From Candidatus Poribacteria bacterium (GTDB taxonomy: Bacteria > Poribacteria > WGA-4E > JAJDTR01), in assembly GCA_028820655.1 (NCBI GenBank), contig JAPPIK010000061.1:1-64000 (forward strand): DNA of 64,000 nucleotides. Reading direction: 5' to 3'. The position numbers and the translations under genes were made by a program. The notes under the pieces were generated by a model that had not been told where the DNA came from, did no database searches, and saw nothing but the letters and a program-made list of their open reading frames with translations. Below, one piece after another: positions 25,627 through 37,043 of this stretch; the stretch's first letter is position 1, and every line of letters starts with the position of its first letter.

Positions 25627-28600
25627 ATGCTTAATGTTTTTCAACTGTTGTTGTCGTTGGTGACGCAGCAGGTAGAGGACGACCAAGACATCACAACTAG
25701 CGAACCCTCACAAAAAAATCAATCGGAGCAAGCGCAGGATCAATCAGAATTCGCGGGGCAGATTAATCCTGATTCAGGCGATAGGGCTCGGCTCGACTTA
25801 GGTGTCGGGGCTGCCGCAGCGTCGGAAGACAAGTCGGAAGCGTCGGATGAAGTGTCAGAACAGTCGAACGCCGCCAATCCGTCACCTATCGTATCCGAAT
25901 CCGTCGAGACGGAACCGGAAGCGGCAGATGCAGCGGCTGATATTGAGCGCCCCGGAGTCTTCGAAATAGAAAACTCCATAGCCGAACCGGAGACAAAAGC
26001 TGAATCAGGAGATAGTCCGGGTGACGTGGATGTGTCTATTTTGGCGCCAAGCGAACTTGAAGCGGAAATCACGGCGAAGTCGGGGGGCGACATAACTGAA
26101 ACTCCCCCCAGTGCCACTGAAAACACTATCGGAGCCGTAGAAAGCCATGATGAGACAACAGCCGGAAGTGATAGAGCAATAGACGCCCACACCCCCGAAA
26201 TAACAAGCCAAGTGTCAGAAACTGTCGATCCGGTTACTTCAGAATCATCGGGAGCCGGAGAGGTGCCAACTGCCGCGCAACAGGAGGCGATAGTCTCCGA
26301 GGACGAGGCGCCTTCAAGTGTTGCCGACGTCCGACTGAGCGAAACCTCTGAGAAAGAAGGTCAAATACCGGGACCGGACATTCCGGCGGCGGAATCACCC
26401 TTGCAAGCAGAGGTGACAGCCACCGATCAAGCGGAACCCGAGGCGCTTGAACCGGACTCCATAGCCGACAGCGTTGAAACACCCCTCGGATTCGGTGTCA
26501 TTGACGAAATTCACAACTTCGCGGCTGATTCAAGTCGGGTTCGCACCCAAGGGGCTGAACAGCTAGCGGCGAATACGCCTCTGGACAGCGCGGGCGGCGT
26601 GTCAAAACCTTCGATTGTTCAGCAACCGCGCGAGGGGGGTGTTGCACGAAGCGAGCATCGGCTTTCGATGCCTCAAGTAGAGTCCGAAGACAGATTGATT
26701 CTGTATTTTAGCATTGGGTTGTGCGACGCGTCCGATTCTGAAGACCTATCAACGAGGTCAAACAGTGTTCGATTCACCATTGAAATCTCGGGGGCTAGGC
26801 AATTTGAGGGAGTGGCCACCGAAAGCAAATGGAATGAACACGCCATAGACCTCTCGGGACTCGCCGGCAAAGAGATACTGATCACCTTCCTCACCGCGTG
26901 CAATAACAGAAGTGGTGGCGAAAACTGTGCGGCACTGTGGGGTAACCCGCGAATCCTCAAACTCACTCGACTATCGTCCGCCGTCGAAAGAAACGAATCT
27001 GAGCCAACTGCCATGAAGGGCCTTGTCATCGGAAGTTTCAATGACACGAAACTGACAGGGCAGGCCGGTACTTCTGATGGCGGTGGAAAAGATGCCGATC
27101 AATCAACCGGCGAATTGTCGGTCGAAGAGTTTGCCTGCGAATCACCGACGCCCGTATCCCCGATTGCCGATGAAATTAGCAAACGCATGGTCGCCGAGGC
27201 TAAAACGGGGAGGGCTTCAATCGGACTCCCTGACCAAGATTTTGCGGTGGCGCTGTTTACGGAACTACCTAAACTCGAGCTTTCGGCACTGGGCCTCAAC
27301 ACGGCGCTTGTTACCGTGAGCGAAGATTTTGAGGTTCAGTGTACGTTGCGCAACAAAGGAACGGCTGGTCTATCTCCCTCAAATCAATGCAGCGTCGCAA
27401 TCAACCGTGTGAAGTTGCGCCGCGGACGGCATGTTTATCCAATTAAGACACTGGATGCCGGAGACGAAACCAAATTGGTATGGAATCTCCGAAGGTTTTC
27501 ACGTGAGTCTGCAACCCAGATTTCTGTTTCTCTGAAGTATCAAACCCCACTGGGTGAGGTACGCCAAACGCTCGAAACCGTAATTGAGATCCAACCCGCG
27601 GCACCGAAGTTGCCTTCTCAGATAGTTTCGGAATTACACACACACAACCTCCAAGAGCACGTCGTGCTGGGAAACAAACATTTGCGGCTTCTCTTCGTTC
27701 AAGGCACACGCGGGTTTGAGTATTTCACACTTTTTGCGGCAAGACACGGAAGTTATCGCCAAGCTGCTACGAGTCATGCTATGACAACGATTCGGTGTCG
27801 AAATTCAAAGAATGAAACCGAATTGTTCCACATTATACCTACAATATACCGTCTCGCCGGAAATAGCCTTGGTGAATCAATCGTCATCCTCGCCGGCGAG
27901 CAGCAGGATTCCGACGGTGTAAATTGGCGGTTTGAGACTCGTTTCTCACTGAATGAGAGCGATAAACATGTGCGGACGGAATATAGTGTTTCAACCAGCG
28001 ATCGGCGGGAGCTTCTCGCGTTTGATGGTCCGATGATTCACGCTGGTGATCGAAGTTATGGCGAGACCAAAACTGCAGCTCTCTTCCCCGGATTGGAGTT
28101 CTTGGGAACAGATGAACCATCCTCAAATTCGCGCGATGTGATACCGCCATACCACAACCGTCTCGTTCCGCATCCTTATAAGATTACTGTTCCTTTGATG
28201 GCGGTCGAATATAAGAAAACACTGATCGGTTTGGCATGGAACCCGTTGGAAACTTGGGATGGCGAACACAAAATGCTCTCTGCCGTTTTTGCTTCGCCGA
28301 ACTGGCATGTAAAACAGCAAAACCACCTGATGGGTTTGTTTGTTCCGGCAGCGGGCGACTGGGTCGAGGAAAATTGTTTAGAAGCCTCCACGCCATACGC
28401 ATTGGAGGCGGACCGGGGTCTTACGATTAGAGCTCACATTATCATCAACGGCAATGCTTCCATATCGGATGCTGTGTCCCATTGGACCGATGCCTACGGT
28501 TCCCCTGCACCGCTCGAACCTCCAAGAAGCGATGAAGAACAACTTGCTCTCTCGCGAGACGGGATGATACGCGCGGCAAGAAACGAAGATGCGAGACAAT

Positions 28601-30009
28601 CGCGAAAAAGCCCTAACCCGACGGCGGCCAACCTCCCGAGCGCTGCAACGTTGATGTGGCACGACTATCTTGCAACGCGCGAGGGTGCCGCGAAACAACA
28701 TGCGCTTGCTCAAACGGGAAATGCGATTCAAGAATCCGCGGCAGGTGCGGCAATCGTTCCAACTACGAACCCAACTGTAGATTGGGAATTGCCCTTTTAT
28801 CTCGGCAACATCGAAACAGGTTTGGAACACCTTGAAGAAACAGCCCACGCTTTGATTGAAGCACAGGAGGACGACGGACGTTGGAAGTACCGCCCTGTGG
28901 CGGAAGGCGCGAAAGAACTCGGAGGAAACGGCGTAACCGTTTCGGGAATTTGTGCGCATTTCGCCTTCGTTCTATTAAAGCATGCCAGAATCTCGGGAAA
29001 TGAGAACTCGTTGAATGCCGGATTAAAGGCGCTAAAGGGAATTGATCGGTTCAAAGTTCCGCGCGGGTCCCGAGCGTCGGAATTTCCACTGAAGACACCG
29101 AGTCTCCTTGCCGCAGCTTATGCTGTCGGCGCGTATGTCGAGGCTCACGCCATAACCGACGATAAACGCCATATTGAACGAGCCGAATATTGGGCTAAAT
29201 CCGGGCTAACTTTCATCTACCACTGGAACCTTCCGGATCGACCCGCCATGCGTTTTGCCTCCATTCCCATGTTCGGAGCGACCTCCGAAACGCGCGCGTG
29301 GTTTGGGGTGCCGTCACAATGGAGCGGGCTTGTTTTCGCGTACCAACTGCAGCGTCTTGCACGCCATAGCCAGCGATGTAATTGGGTGCGAATTGCCGAA
29401 GGCATCGTGCACAGCACAATGCACCAGCAGTGGACGGAGGGTGAATTCAGAGGTACATACCCGGACAGTCTTCATGAATCCTGTTCAGAGGGACGTCCGC
29501 CGTGCATCAGCCCTGCAAGCATCATGGCGAACCTATACGCGTTGCGAGGGCAGGACCCGGACATTTCCACGGTAATCATACGTCATGAAAACGGGCGCAT
29601 TCATCTTAGCAGTGGTGCCCAGATCAAAACCAGCAGCAAGAACGGCGGCGGTCAATTGCATTTCAAGTTGGGTTATGTTGACCACGAGACAAGCCACACT
29701 ATCATCACGGGGTATGGTAGTATTCCAAGCGCAGTGCGAGCCCGCGGTCGGAATCTCCCCTGCGTAGAAGATTTGGAAAAGGTTGATTCCGGCTGGCTCT
29801 ATCGGCAGGAGAAGGACATCCTCTTCGTCAAATTCAGACATATGGAGAGCGAGGTAACCTTCGAGGTTTTGCCGCCTCTTACGCAAGAATCTCCCGAGAA
29901 GGGGCGGAACATCCAAGAACAACCTTCTCGGGACAATACTTCGTCCAATACCACACACGATGAGGCAACAGCCGAAACCCCGGAGCCTGAAGAGCGAATC
30001 GTTTCTTAA
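25627..30009 (+). CDS. very large multidomain protein with alpha/alpha-toroid C-terminus
   Basis: A 1460-residue protein I cannot name. Residues about 15-350 are acidic, low-complexity and rich in E, S, A, P and T, so probably disordered. Around residue 357 a beta-sandwich of carbohydrate-binding appearance begins (RFTIEISGARQFEGVATES). Near residue 550 there is a CARDB-like Ig segment (EVQCTLRNKGTAGLSPSNQC). After a beta-rich central part (about 650-950) the C-terminal 300 residues look like a six-hairpin or prenyltransferase-type alpha/alpha toroid (LIEAQEDDGRWKYRP, HWNLPDRPAMRFASIP). This suggests a polysaccharide-acting or polysaccharide-binding role. No classical signal peptide is present, only a short hydrophobic start (VFQLLLSLV). 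ATG 25627 follows CGGAGA. DUF350 follows after 48 bases. Confidence 0.6.
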   Translation: MLNVFQLLLSLVTQQVEDDQDITTSEPSQKNQSEQAQDQSEFAGQINPDSGDRARLDLGVGAAAASEDKSEASDEVSEQSNAANPSPIVSESVETEPEAADAAADIERPGVFEIENSIAEPETKAESGDSPGDVDVSILAPSELEAEITAKSGGDITETPPSATENTIGAVESHDETTAGSDRAIDAHTPEITSQVSETVDPVTSESSGAGEVPTAAQQEAIVSEDEAPSSVADVRLSETSEKEGQIPGPDIPAAESPLQAEVTATDQAEPEALEPDSIADSVETPLGFGVIDEIHNFAADSSRVRTQGAEQLAANTPLDSAGGVSKPSIVQQPREGGVARSEHRLSMPQVESEDRLILYFSIGLCDASDSEDLSTRSNSVRFTIEISGARQFEGVATESKWNEHAIDLSGLAGKEILITFLTACNNRSGGENCAALWGNPRILKLTRLSSAVERNESEPTAMKGLVIGSFNDTKLTGQAGTSDGGGKDADQSTGELSVEEFACESPTPVSPIADEISKRMVAEAKTGRASIGLPDQDFAVALFTELPKLELSALGLNTALVTVSEDFEVQCTLRNKGTAGLSPSNQCSVAINRVKLRRGRHVYPIKTLDAGDETKLVWNLRRFSRESATQISVSLKYQTPLGEVRQTLETVIEIQPAAPKLPSQIVSELHTHNLQEHVVLGNKHLRLLFVQGTRGFEYFTLFAARHGSYRQAATSHAMTTIRCRNSKNETELFHIIPTIYRLAGNSLGESIVILAGEQQDSDGVNWRFETRFSLNESDKHVRTEYSVSTSDRRELLAFDGPMIHAGDRSYGETKTAALFPGLEFLGTDEPSSNSRDVIPPYHNRLVPHPYKITVPLMAVEYKKTLIGLAWNPLETWDGEHKMLSAVFASPNWHVKQQNHLMGLFVPAAGDWVEENCLEASTPYALEADRGLTIRAHIIINGNASISDAVSHWTDAYGSPAPLEPPRSDEEQLALSRDGMIRAARNEDARQSRKSPNPTAANLPSAATLMWHDYLATREGAAKQHALAQTGNAIQESAAGAAIVPTTNPTVDWELPFYLGNIETGLEHLEETAHALIEAQEDDGRWKYRPVAEGAKELGGNGVTVSGICAHFAFVLLKHARISGNENSLNAGLKALKGIDRFKVPRGSRASEFPLKTPSLLAAAYAVGAYVEAHAITDDKRHIERAEYWAKSGLTFIYHWNLPDRPAMRFASIPMFGATSETRAWFGVPSQWSGLVFAYQLQRLARHSQRCNWVRIAEGIVHSTMHQQWTEGEFRGTYPDSLHESCSEGRPPCISPASIMANLYALRGQDPDISTVIIRHENGRIHLSSGAQIKTSSKNGGGQLHFKLGYVDHETSHTIITGYGSIPSAVRARGRNLPCVEDLEKVDSGWLYRQEKDILFVKFRHMESEVTFEVLPPLTQESPEKGRNIQEQPSRDNTSSNTTHDEATAETPEPEERIVS

Positions 30010-30057
30010 CGGTGCAATAGGCCCTAACTCTAACGTACCACAAAAAAGGAGATACCA

Positions 30058-30393
30058 ATGGCTAAGAAAATCGTACGGATCGCTTTGTGTCTAGCGATTG
30101 TCTGGATAGTCTCCACGGCTATACTCACGGCACATGTCCGCGCCGACGACGGAAGTGCGGCAACTGCCCAAATGCTGAACCTTAAAGTCCTTGTAGGCTT
30201 GGTTATTGAAAGCATCGTCTTCAGCGTCGTTGGTCTAATTATCTTGTTGATTGGATACAAGATCTTCGATGCGGTGACACCCTATCACCTGAATCACGAG
30301 ATTGCCGAAGACAACAATACGGCGGCTGGCGTAGCAATCGCAGGGTTATTGATCGCACTCGGGTTAATTGTATCCGCGGCGATTAGCGGGTGA
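30058..30393 (+). CDS. DUF350 (UPF0719) membrane protein
   Basis: A 111-residue membrane protein with three hydrophobic helices: an N-terminal one that may be a signal (IALCLAIVWIVSTAILTAHV), then FSVVGLIILLIGYKIFD and VAIAGLLIALGLIVSAAISG. The block YKIFDAVTPYHLNHEIAEDN followed by NTAAGVAIAGLLIA is characteristic of DUF350. The full family often has two such repeats; this has one. A good ribosome-binding site (AAAGGAG) precedes ATG 30058. It follows the 1460-residue gene by 48 bases, probably in one transcript. Function unknown. Confidence 0.85.
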   Translation: MAKKIVRIALCLAIVWIVSTAILTAHVRADDGSAATAQMLNLKVLVGLVIESIVFSVVGLIILLIGYKIFDAVTPYHLNHEIAEDNNTAAGVAIAGLLIALGLIVSAAISG

Positions 30394-30412
30394 TGCGCGG
30401 CAAAGTGCCTTC

Positions 30413-31450
30413 ATGAAAGCAGTCGTTTTCCATGCGCAGGGTGGAGTGGACAAACTGCGCTATGAGGAAGTGCCTGATCCGGTCATTTCTGCTTCGGAAA
30501 TTCTAGTCAAAGTCTACGCCTGCGCCGTCAATCACCTTGATATTCGTGCACGCCGGGATCGCCCGGAGGTGCAGCCTTTTCCTCACATTCTAGGTTCGGA
30601 TATCGCGGGTGAAGTGGTTGAAATCGGCGCCGAGGTGCACAAGGTTGCTGTTGGGGATAGCGTTGTTTTGTCGCCTTGCATTCCGTGTGGCGAGTGCGTC
30701 GACTGCCTCAACGGCGATGAAAATCTGTGCGACTCTCAGATTCTGCTGGGGTTTCAAACCAACGGGGGATACGCACAATACGTCACGGCTCCCGCCGAGA
30801 ATGCGATAATACTCTCCTCACGGCTTTCCTGTCGTGAAGCGGCTGCGATGCCGATGACGTATCTCACGGCATGGCATATGCTAGTGACCCGTGCCGGGAT
30901 TCGTCCCGGGGACGACGTGCTGATTCTGTCGGCGGGCAGCGGCGTCGGCAGCGCCGGGCTGCAAATTGCCAAATTGTGCGGCGCTCGCGTCTTTGTGACG
31001 GCAAGCACCGATGAAAAACTGGAACGCGCACGACAAATGGGCGCCGATTTCGCGATAAACTACAATGCGGCAGATTTCAGCGAAATCATCCGTGAAGAAA
31101 CAGCGGACCGCGGTGTTGATGTCGTGTTTGAGCATGTCGGAACCGAGACATGGGACAAGAGCATCGCCTGTCTCGCGAATAAGGGTCGGCTCGTCTCGTG
31201 CGGCGTAACTGCAGGCAACATGGGCACTATCGACATCCGCAAGATGTATCAGAAGGAGTTGACGCTTCTGGGATCGGCATTGGGAACGACATCGGAATTA
31301 CGCACGGTTATGCGTCTCGCGGAGCAAGGGGATCTGAGTCCGATAATTGATCGAGTGTTGCCGTTACATCAAGCCGCCGAAGCACACCGTATCATGGAAG
31401 CGCGTAAAAATTTCGGCAAGATTTGTCTAAGTCCGGTCGATAAATTGTGA
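30413..31450 (+). CDS. zinc-dependent alcohol dehydrogenase family protein
   Basis: Medium-chain dehydrogenase/reductase, 345 residues from ATG 30413; the longer frame from 30368 overlaps the DUF350 gene and adds non-family residues. The N-terminal GroES-like domain carries the structural zinc motif CGECVDCLNGDENLC (C-x2-C-x2-C-x7-C) and the catalytic-zinc neighbourhood HILGSDIAGEVVEIG. The Rossmann domain has LILSAGSGVGSAGLQIAKL. This is typical of NAD(P)-dependent alcohol or quinone-type dehydrogenases. The substrate is unknown. The next gene, uvrB, starts 43 bases later. Confidence 0.85.
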   Translation: MKAVVFHAQGGVDKLRYEEVPDPVISASEILVKVYACAVNHLDIRARRDRPEVQPFPHILGSDIAGEVVEIGAEVHKVAVGDSVVLSPCIPCGECVDCLNGDENLCDSQILLGFQTNGGYAQYVTAPAENAIILSSRLSCREAAAMPMTYLTAWHMLVTRAGIRPGDDVLILSAGSGVGSAGLQIAKLCGARVFVTASTDEKLERARQMGADFAINYNAADFSEIIREETADRGVDVVFEHVGTETWDKSIACLANKGRLVSCGVTAGNMGTIDIRKMYQKELTLLGSALGTTSELRTVMRLAEQGDLSPIIDRVLPLHQAAEAHRIMEARKNFGKICLSPVDKL

Positions 31451-31493
31451 AGGATGCACCTCGGCGTTTTTATGCGTTCCGGATTGACACACT

Positions 31494-33479
<1,986 letters not shown>

Positions 33480-33582
33480 GCGGCGATGGGCACCGGACGT
33501 CTGTCGCCCTAACTATGGGATTTGTTATCGCGCTCGAAATTCAATCGCTTGATCGCGTGGGGTTTTGCAGGGGTAATTGTAT

Positions 33583-34995
33583 ATGTCGTCCACCACGGCT
33601 ACCATACTGATTGTAGATGACGAGAAGAATGCGTTGGCATCGGTCTCCCAAGGTTTGAAACTTGAAGGCTATACATCGCTAACTGCTTCAAGCGGGGAGG
33701 AAGCGGTGGAAGTCTGCGCCTCGGAAGCCGTAGATCTTGTGCTTCTTGACATCATTATGCCGGGAGGAATGAATGGCATTGAGACACTAACGAAGTTGAG
33801 ACAAGCCCAGCCTGATTTGAATGTGGTTATGATGTCGGCGCAGAAAGAGATTGGAACAGCGGTTAAAGCAATGGAACTCGGCGCCAGAAATTACCTTGAG
33901 AAGCCCAAGACTGTATCGGAGATTCTTCTTGCTGTTAGCCCTTATCTGGAACTGTCGCGGCTTTCTCGGGAGAACGAAGTCCTCAAGTCTCAAATTGGCG
34001 ACAAAGATGAGATGATTGGTGCGGGAGGCACCACGCAGCAACTCCGGTCACAAATTGGGCAGGTGGCGTCAAGCGACCTGAGCGTACTCATTACGGGAGA
34101 AAACGGTACTGGCAAACAACTCGTCGCCGATGGGATCCACCAGCAGAGCCAACGCAACCGAAAGCCGTTCATATCACTAAATTGCGCGGCTCTTCCGGAC
34201 GAGCTCATTGAGAGTGAGTTGTTCGGACACGAGCGGGGCGCATTCACCGGAGCGGCACACCAGCGCCGGGGTAAGTTTGAACTGGCAGATGGCGGCACGT
34301 TGTTTCTTGATGAAATCGGCGATATGAGCCTCAAGGCTCAGGCAAAAGTGCTGAGAGTGCTTGAGTACGGTGAGATTCAACGTTTGGGCGGCAGCCAAAC
34401 GCTGCATGTCGACGTGAGAGTGATCGCGGCCACCAACAAAGATTTGGAGAAAGAGATTGGGGATGGTACCTTTCGACAAGACCTTTACTATCGCTTGAAC
34501 GTTGTGCCCATCTATGTTCCGCCATTACGGAATCGACAGGATGATTTGCCGCAATTGGTGCAATACTTCGTCCTTCGATTTCATCGAGATAACGCGCGTT
34601 CGACCAAGACAATCGACCCATCGGCGATTCGCGTTATGCAATCATACGATTGGCCTGGCAACATTCGGGAGTTGAAAAACATCGTCGAACGCCTGCTCAT
34701 CATGGTACCTCGCGACGTCATCACTGCAAATGATGTCACGGCAGTCCTTCCGGTTACGCGTGAGGTCGTGGCACAAATTGACTCAATGTCTATCAATCTT
34801 CAACCGCAATCAAACAGCTCGCTGCAAAAGATGGTCGACGAAGCCGAAAAGAATTTAGTCCTGCAAGCGCTGGAAGACAACCGCTGGAATGTGAAGCAAA
34901 CAGCCGAACAATTGAAAATCGAGAGAAGTAATTTCTACAAAAAACTCGCGAAATATAACATTAAACGCCCAGATGATGAACCATACTCTGAATAA
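33583..34995 (+). CDS. sigma-54-dependent response regulator (NtrC family)
   Basis: Two-component activator of sigma-54 RNA polymerase, 470 residues. ATG 33583 is chosen over TTG 33577 because family proteins start directly before the first strand (ATILIVDDEKNA). The receiver domain has the phosphorylation site in LVLLDIIMPGG. The AAA+ domain has Walker A GENGTGKQ, the sigma-54 contact loop GAFTGA within ERGAFTGAAHQRRG, and LFLDEIGDMSLKAQAKVLRV. A Fis-type helix-turn-helix closes the protein (NRWNVKQTAEQLKIERSNFY). Its last 23 bases overlap the pseudopilin gene, which suggests co-expression with the pilin/secretion genes. No sensor kinase is adjacent. Confidence 0.93.
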   Translation: MSSTTATILIVDDEKNALASVSQGLKLEGYTSLTASSGEEAVEVCASEAVDLVLLDIIMPGGMNGIETLTKLRQAQPDLNVVMMSAQKEIGTAVKAMELGARNYLEKPKTVSEILLAVSPYLELSRLSRENEVLKSQIGDKDEMIGAGGTTQQLRSQIGQVASSDLSVLITGENGTGKQLVADGIHQQSQRNRKPFISLNCAALPDELIESELFGHERGAFTGAAHQRRGKFELADGGTLFLDEIGDMSLKAQAKVLRVLEYGEIQRLGGSQTLHVDVRVIAATNKDLEKEIGDGTFRQDLYYRLNVVPIYVPPLRNRQDDLPQLVQYFVLRFHRDNARSTKTIDPSAIRVMQSYDWPGNIRELKNIVERLLIMVPRDVITANDVTAVLPVTREVVAQIDSMSINLQPQSNSSLQKMVDEAEKNLVLQALEDNRWNVKQTAEQLKIERSNFYKKLAKYNIKRPDDEPYSE

Positions 34996-35437
34996 TGCCA
35001 AGAGCAAGTTCGGTGATCGTTCCTCCGGAATGACCCGAACACAGCTACTCATTTTAGTTGGGATTGTCATTCTTATTGCCGCACTTTCGTTACCACCGTA
35101 TCTGGAATATGACCGAAAAGTCAAGACCGCTGATACTGATGTGGACATAATTGCCGGAGCAATCAAGAGGTTTCACAAGCATACGAATGAATACCCACGG
35201 AAATTGGAAGACTTGGTCACGGATCCGGGTGTTGAAGGTTGGAACGGAAGCTATCTCGAAGAGATTCCCAAGACACCTTGGGGAGGGAGTTATCAACTCT
35301 TGCCGGCAATCTACAAAGTGTGTATTTCCCTGAAACATCCCCGCGTCCCGGAAAAATATAAACACGGAGGCGTTGCGGAGATCAGCCGAGTATACCATGC
35401 GAACCAAAAGGAAGGAGCCAAGTATTGGTGGAAGTAA
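34973..35437 (+). CDS. GspG-like pseudopilin
   Basis: A 154-residue type II secretion or type IV pilus-like pseudopilin. A short basic leader ends at Gly before the hydrophobic helix (GMTRTQLLILVGIVILIAAL), and the following part (VDIIAGAIKRFHKHTNEYP, then KLEDLVTDPG and TPWGGSYQ) matches the GspG pattern. The residue at mature position 5, nearly always Glu, is Gln here (MTRTQ). The gene overlaps the NtrC-type regulator at its start and the prepilin peptidase at its end (35425), so all three are coupled. Type II secretion ATPase and secretin genes are not in the window. Confidence 0.75.
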   Translation: MMNHTLNNAKSKFGDRSSGMTRTQLLILVGIVILIAALSLPPYLEYDRKVKTADTDVDIIAGAIKRFHKHTNEYPRKLEDLVTDPGVEGWNGSYLEEIPKTPWGGSYQLLPAIYKVCISLKHPRVPEKYKHGGVAEISRVYHANQKEGAKYWWK

Positions 35438-36225
35438 CACCGTTCTTGATTCTCGTGTTTGGTTTGGCAATCGGCAGTTTTTTGAATGTCTGCATCTACC
35501 GTATCCCTCGCGACGGATTTACCATTAACTCTCCCCGTTGGTCGATCTGCCCGGAATGTCAAGCGACAATAAGAATTTTCGATAACATTCCTGTCCTAAG
35601 TTATATCTTCCTGCTCGGACGATGTCGGCACTGCAGAACCCGGATTTCGATTGTATATACGCTCGTCGAATTGATAACGGGCGGGCTGTTTCTGTTGATG
35701 TACTTTCGGTTCGGTTTGACGTTAGATTTCGTTCGTGGGTGTCTCATCGTTGCGCTACTCATACCTGTTTCATGGATTGACGCGCGATGGTACATCATCC
35801 CCAATGCCATTATTACCACTGGACTAACCCTTGGTTCAGGCATTATTGTCGCCATCGCCGTGGAACAGCAGGACTGGTTTCTTATCCTTGAGCATCTTTT
35901 CGGTGCGGTTGCGGGCGGAGGGATTTTGCTGTTAATTGGCGTCCTTGGAAGGGCGATCCTGCGCAAAGAAGCAATGGGGGGTGGAGATGTCAAATTGATG
36001 GCGCTGATCGGCCTGTTTCTCGGGGCGTGGCCGCACCTATTGATTGTGGTTGTTCTGTCCGCGTTTATCGGCTCAATCGTGGGGCTGATGCTGATACTAT
36101 TTACGGAACGCAATCGGCAGCAACCGATTCCCTATGGTCCGTTTTTGGCAATTGCCGCCGTGTTTGACGTTTTTTGGGGGGAGCAGATATGGAAAGGATA
36201 CTTGAGGTTCATCGGTTGGGTGTGA
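35425..36225 (+). CDS. prepilin leader peptidase/N-methyltransferase (PilD type)
   Basis: Membrane aspartyl protease that cleaves the prepilin leader and methylates the new N-terminus. The 266-residue protein shows the methyltransferase part GSFLNVCIYRIPRDG with zinc cysteines CPECQ and CRHC, and two aspartates of the protease: SWIDARWYIIP and the signature MGGGDVKLMALIGLFLG. About eight helices are visible. Starts at TTG 35425 or GTG 35428 after GGAAGGAG (35410-35417). It overlaps the pseudopilin gene, which is its likely substrate. Confidence 0.93.
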   Translation: MVEVTPFLILVFGLAIGSFLNVCIYRIPRDGFTINSPRWSICPECQATIRIFDNIPVLSYIFLLGRCRHCRTRISIVYTLVELITGGLFLLMYFRFGLTLDFVRGCLIVALLIPVSWIDARWYIIPNAIITTGLTLGSGIIVAIAVEQQDWFLILEHLFGAVAGGGILLLIGVLGRAILRKEAMGGGDVKLMALIGLFLGAWPHLLIVVVLSAFIGSIVGLMLILFTERNRQQPIPYGPFLAIAAVFDVFWGEQIWKGYLRFIGWV

Positions 36226-36307
36226 AATAGATTAAGATCGGAATTCCGTGGATGTTGCGAATTTACTCGTCGGTAGCAAATCAGACCTTGATTGGAGGCA
36301 TTTTATC

Positions 36308-36877
36308 ATGACAGTTTCAGAAGCGGTTACGTCGCGTCGCACAATCTTTAAGTTCAAGCCGGATCCGATACCCAACGATGTCATCGAGAAAATTTTGGGC
36401 TTCGGGATTTTCGCACCCAATCACAAACTCACCGAACCGTGGCGTTTTACGGTCGTTGGAGAAGAAACAAAGCTGACCCTCGCGGAACGGTATCGAGCGA
36501 TACAGATCGAGAAAGCGGCGGAGCATGTCAGTGAAAAAAACAAGGTGAAGATTGGCGAAGCCGGTTTTCAGAAGATGATGTCCAAACCCACTATCGTCGC
36601 GGTTTCATGCCTTCAGGAGGGCGATGAACAACAGCGCCGAGAAGATTATGCGGCAGCCTGCTGCTCCATGATGAATGTCCAACTTGTGGCTTGGGAGATG
36701 GGAGTAGGCATGCAGTGGAGTACGGGAAAAATCACGATGGAGCCGAACACTTATCGTCTACTTGGTATCGATCGGGAACGCGAATATATCATTGGATTTT
36801 TCTACACGGGTTATCCCGCGGAAATTGGGAACTCGCCGAGGAAACCGTTGAGCCACGTGCTGCGCCGTCTGCCGTAA
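36308..36877 (+). CDS. nitroreductase family protein
   Basis: FMN-dependent oxidoreductase of the nitroreductase family, 189 residues from ATG 36308, nine bases after GGAGG (36294-36298). Family marks are the N-terminal TSRRTIFKFKPDPIPNDVIE, FGIFAPNHKLTEPWRFTVVG and the C-terminal region IDREREYIIGFFYTGYP. The central helix AACCSMMNVQLVAWEMG corresponds to the dimer and FMN interface. Substrate unknown: members reduce nitro groups, quinones or take part in specialised pathways. It follows pilD by 82 bases and precedes a TPR lipoprotein. Confidence 0.85.
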   Translation: MTVSEAVTSRRTIFKFKPDPIPNDVIEKILGFGIFAPNHKLTEPWRFTVVGEETKLTLAERYRAIQIEKAAEHVSEKNKVKIGEAGFQKMMSKPTIVAVSCLQEGDEQQRREDYAAACCSMMNVQLVAWEMGVGMQWSTGKITMEPNTYRLLGIDREREYIIGFFYTGYPAEIGNSPRKPLSHVLRRLP

Positions 36878-37043
36878 CACCCTTGTCAATTGCGAGCGAT
36901 GCTAAGGCCGGTTGCGAGCCAATCAAGGGTTTGCCGATCCACGAACCCGCAGATTAGCAGATTCGCGTCCTCGCCAACTTATCTGTTCCTGCCAAAATGT
37001 GACCACCGTCTATCCGCTCCGCGCCGCCAACCGGTTAGTCATC

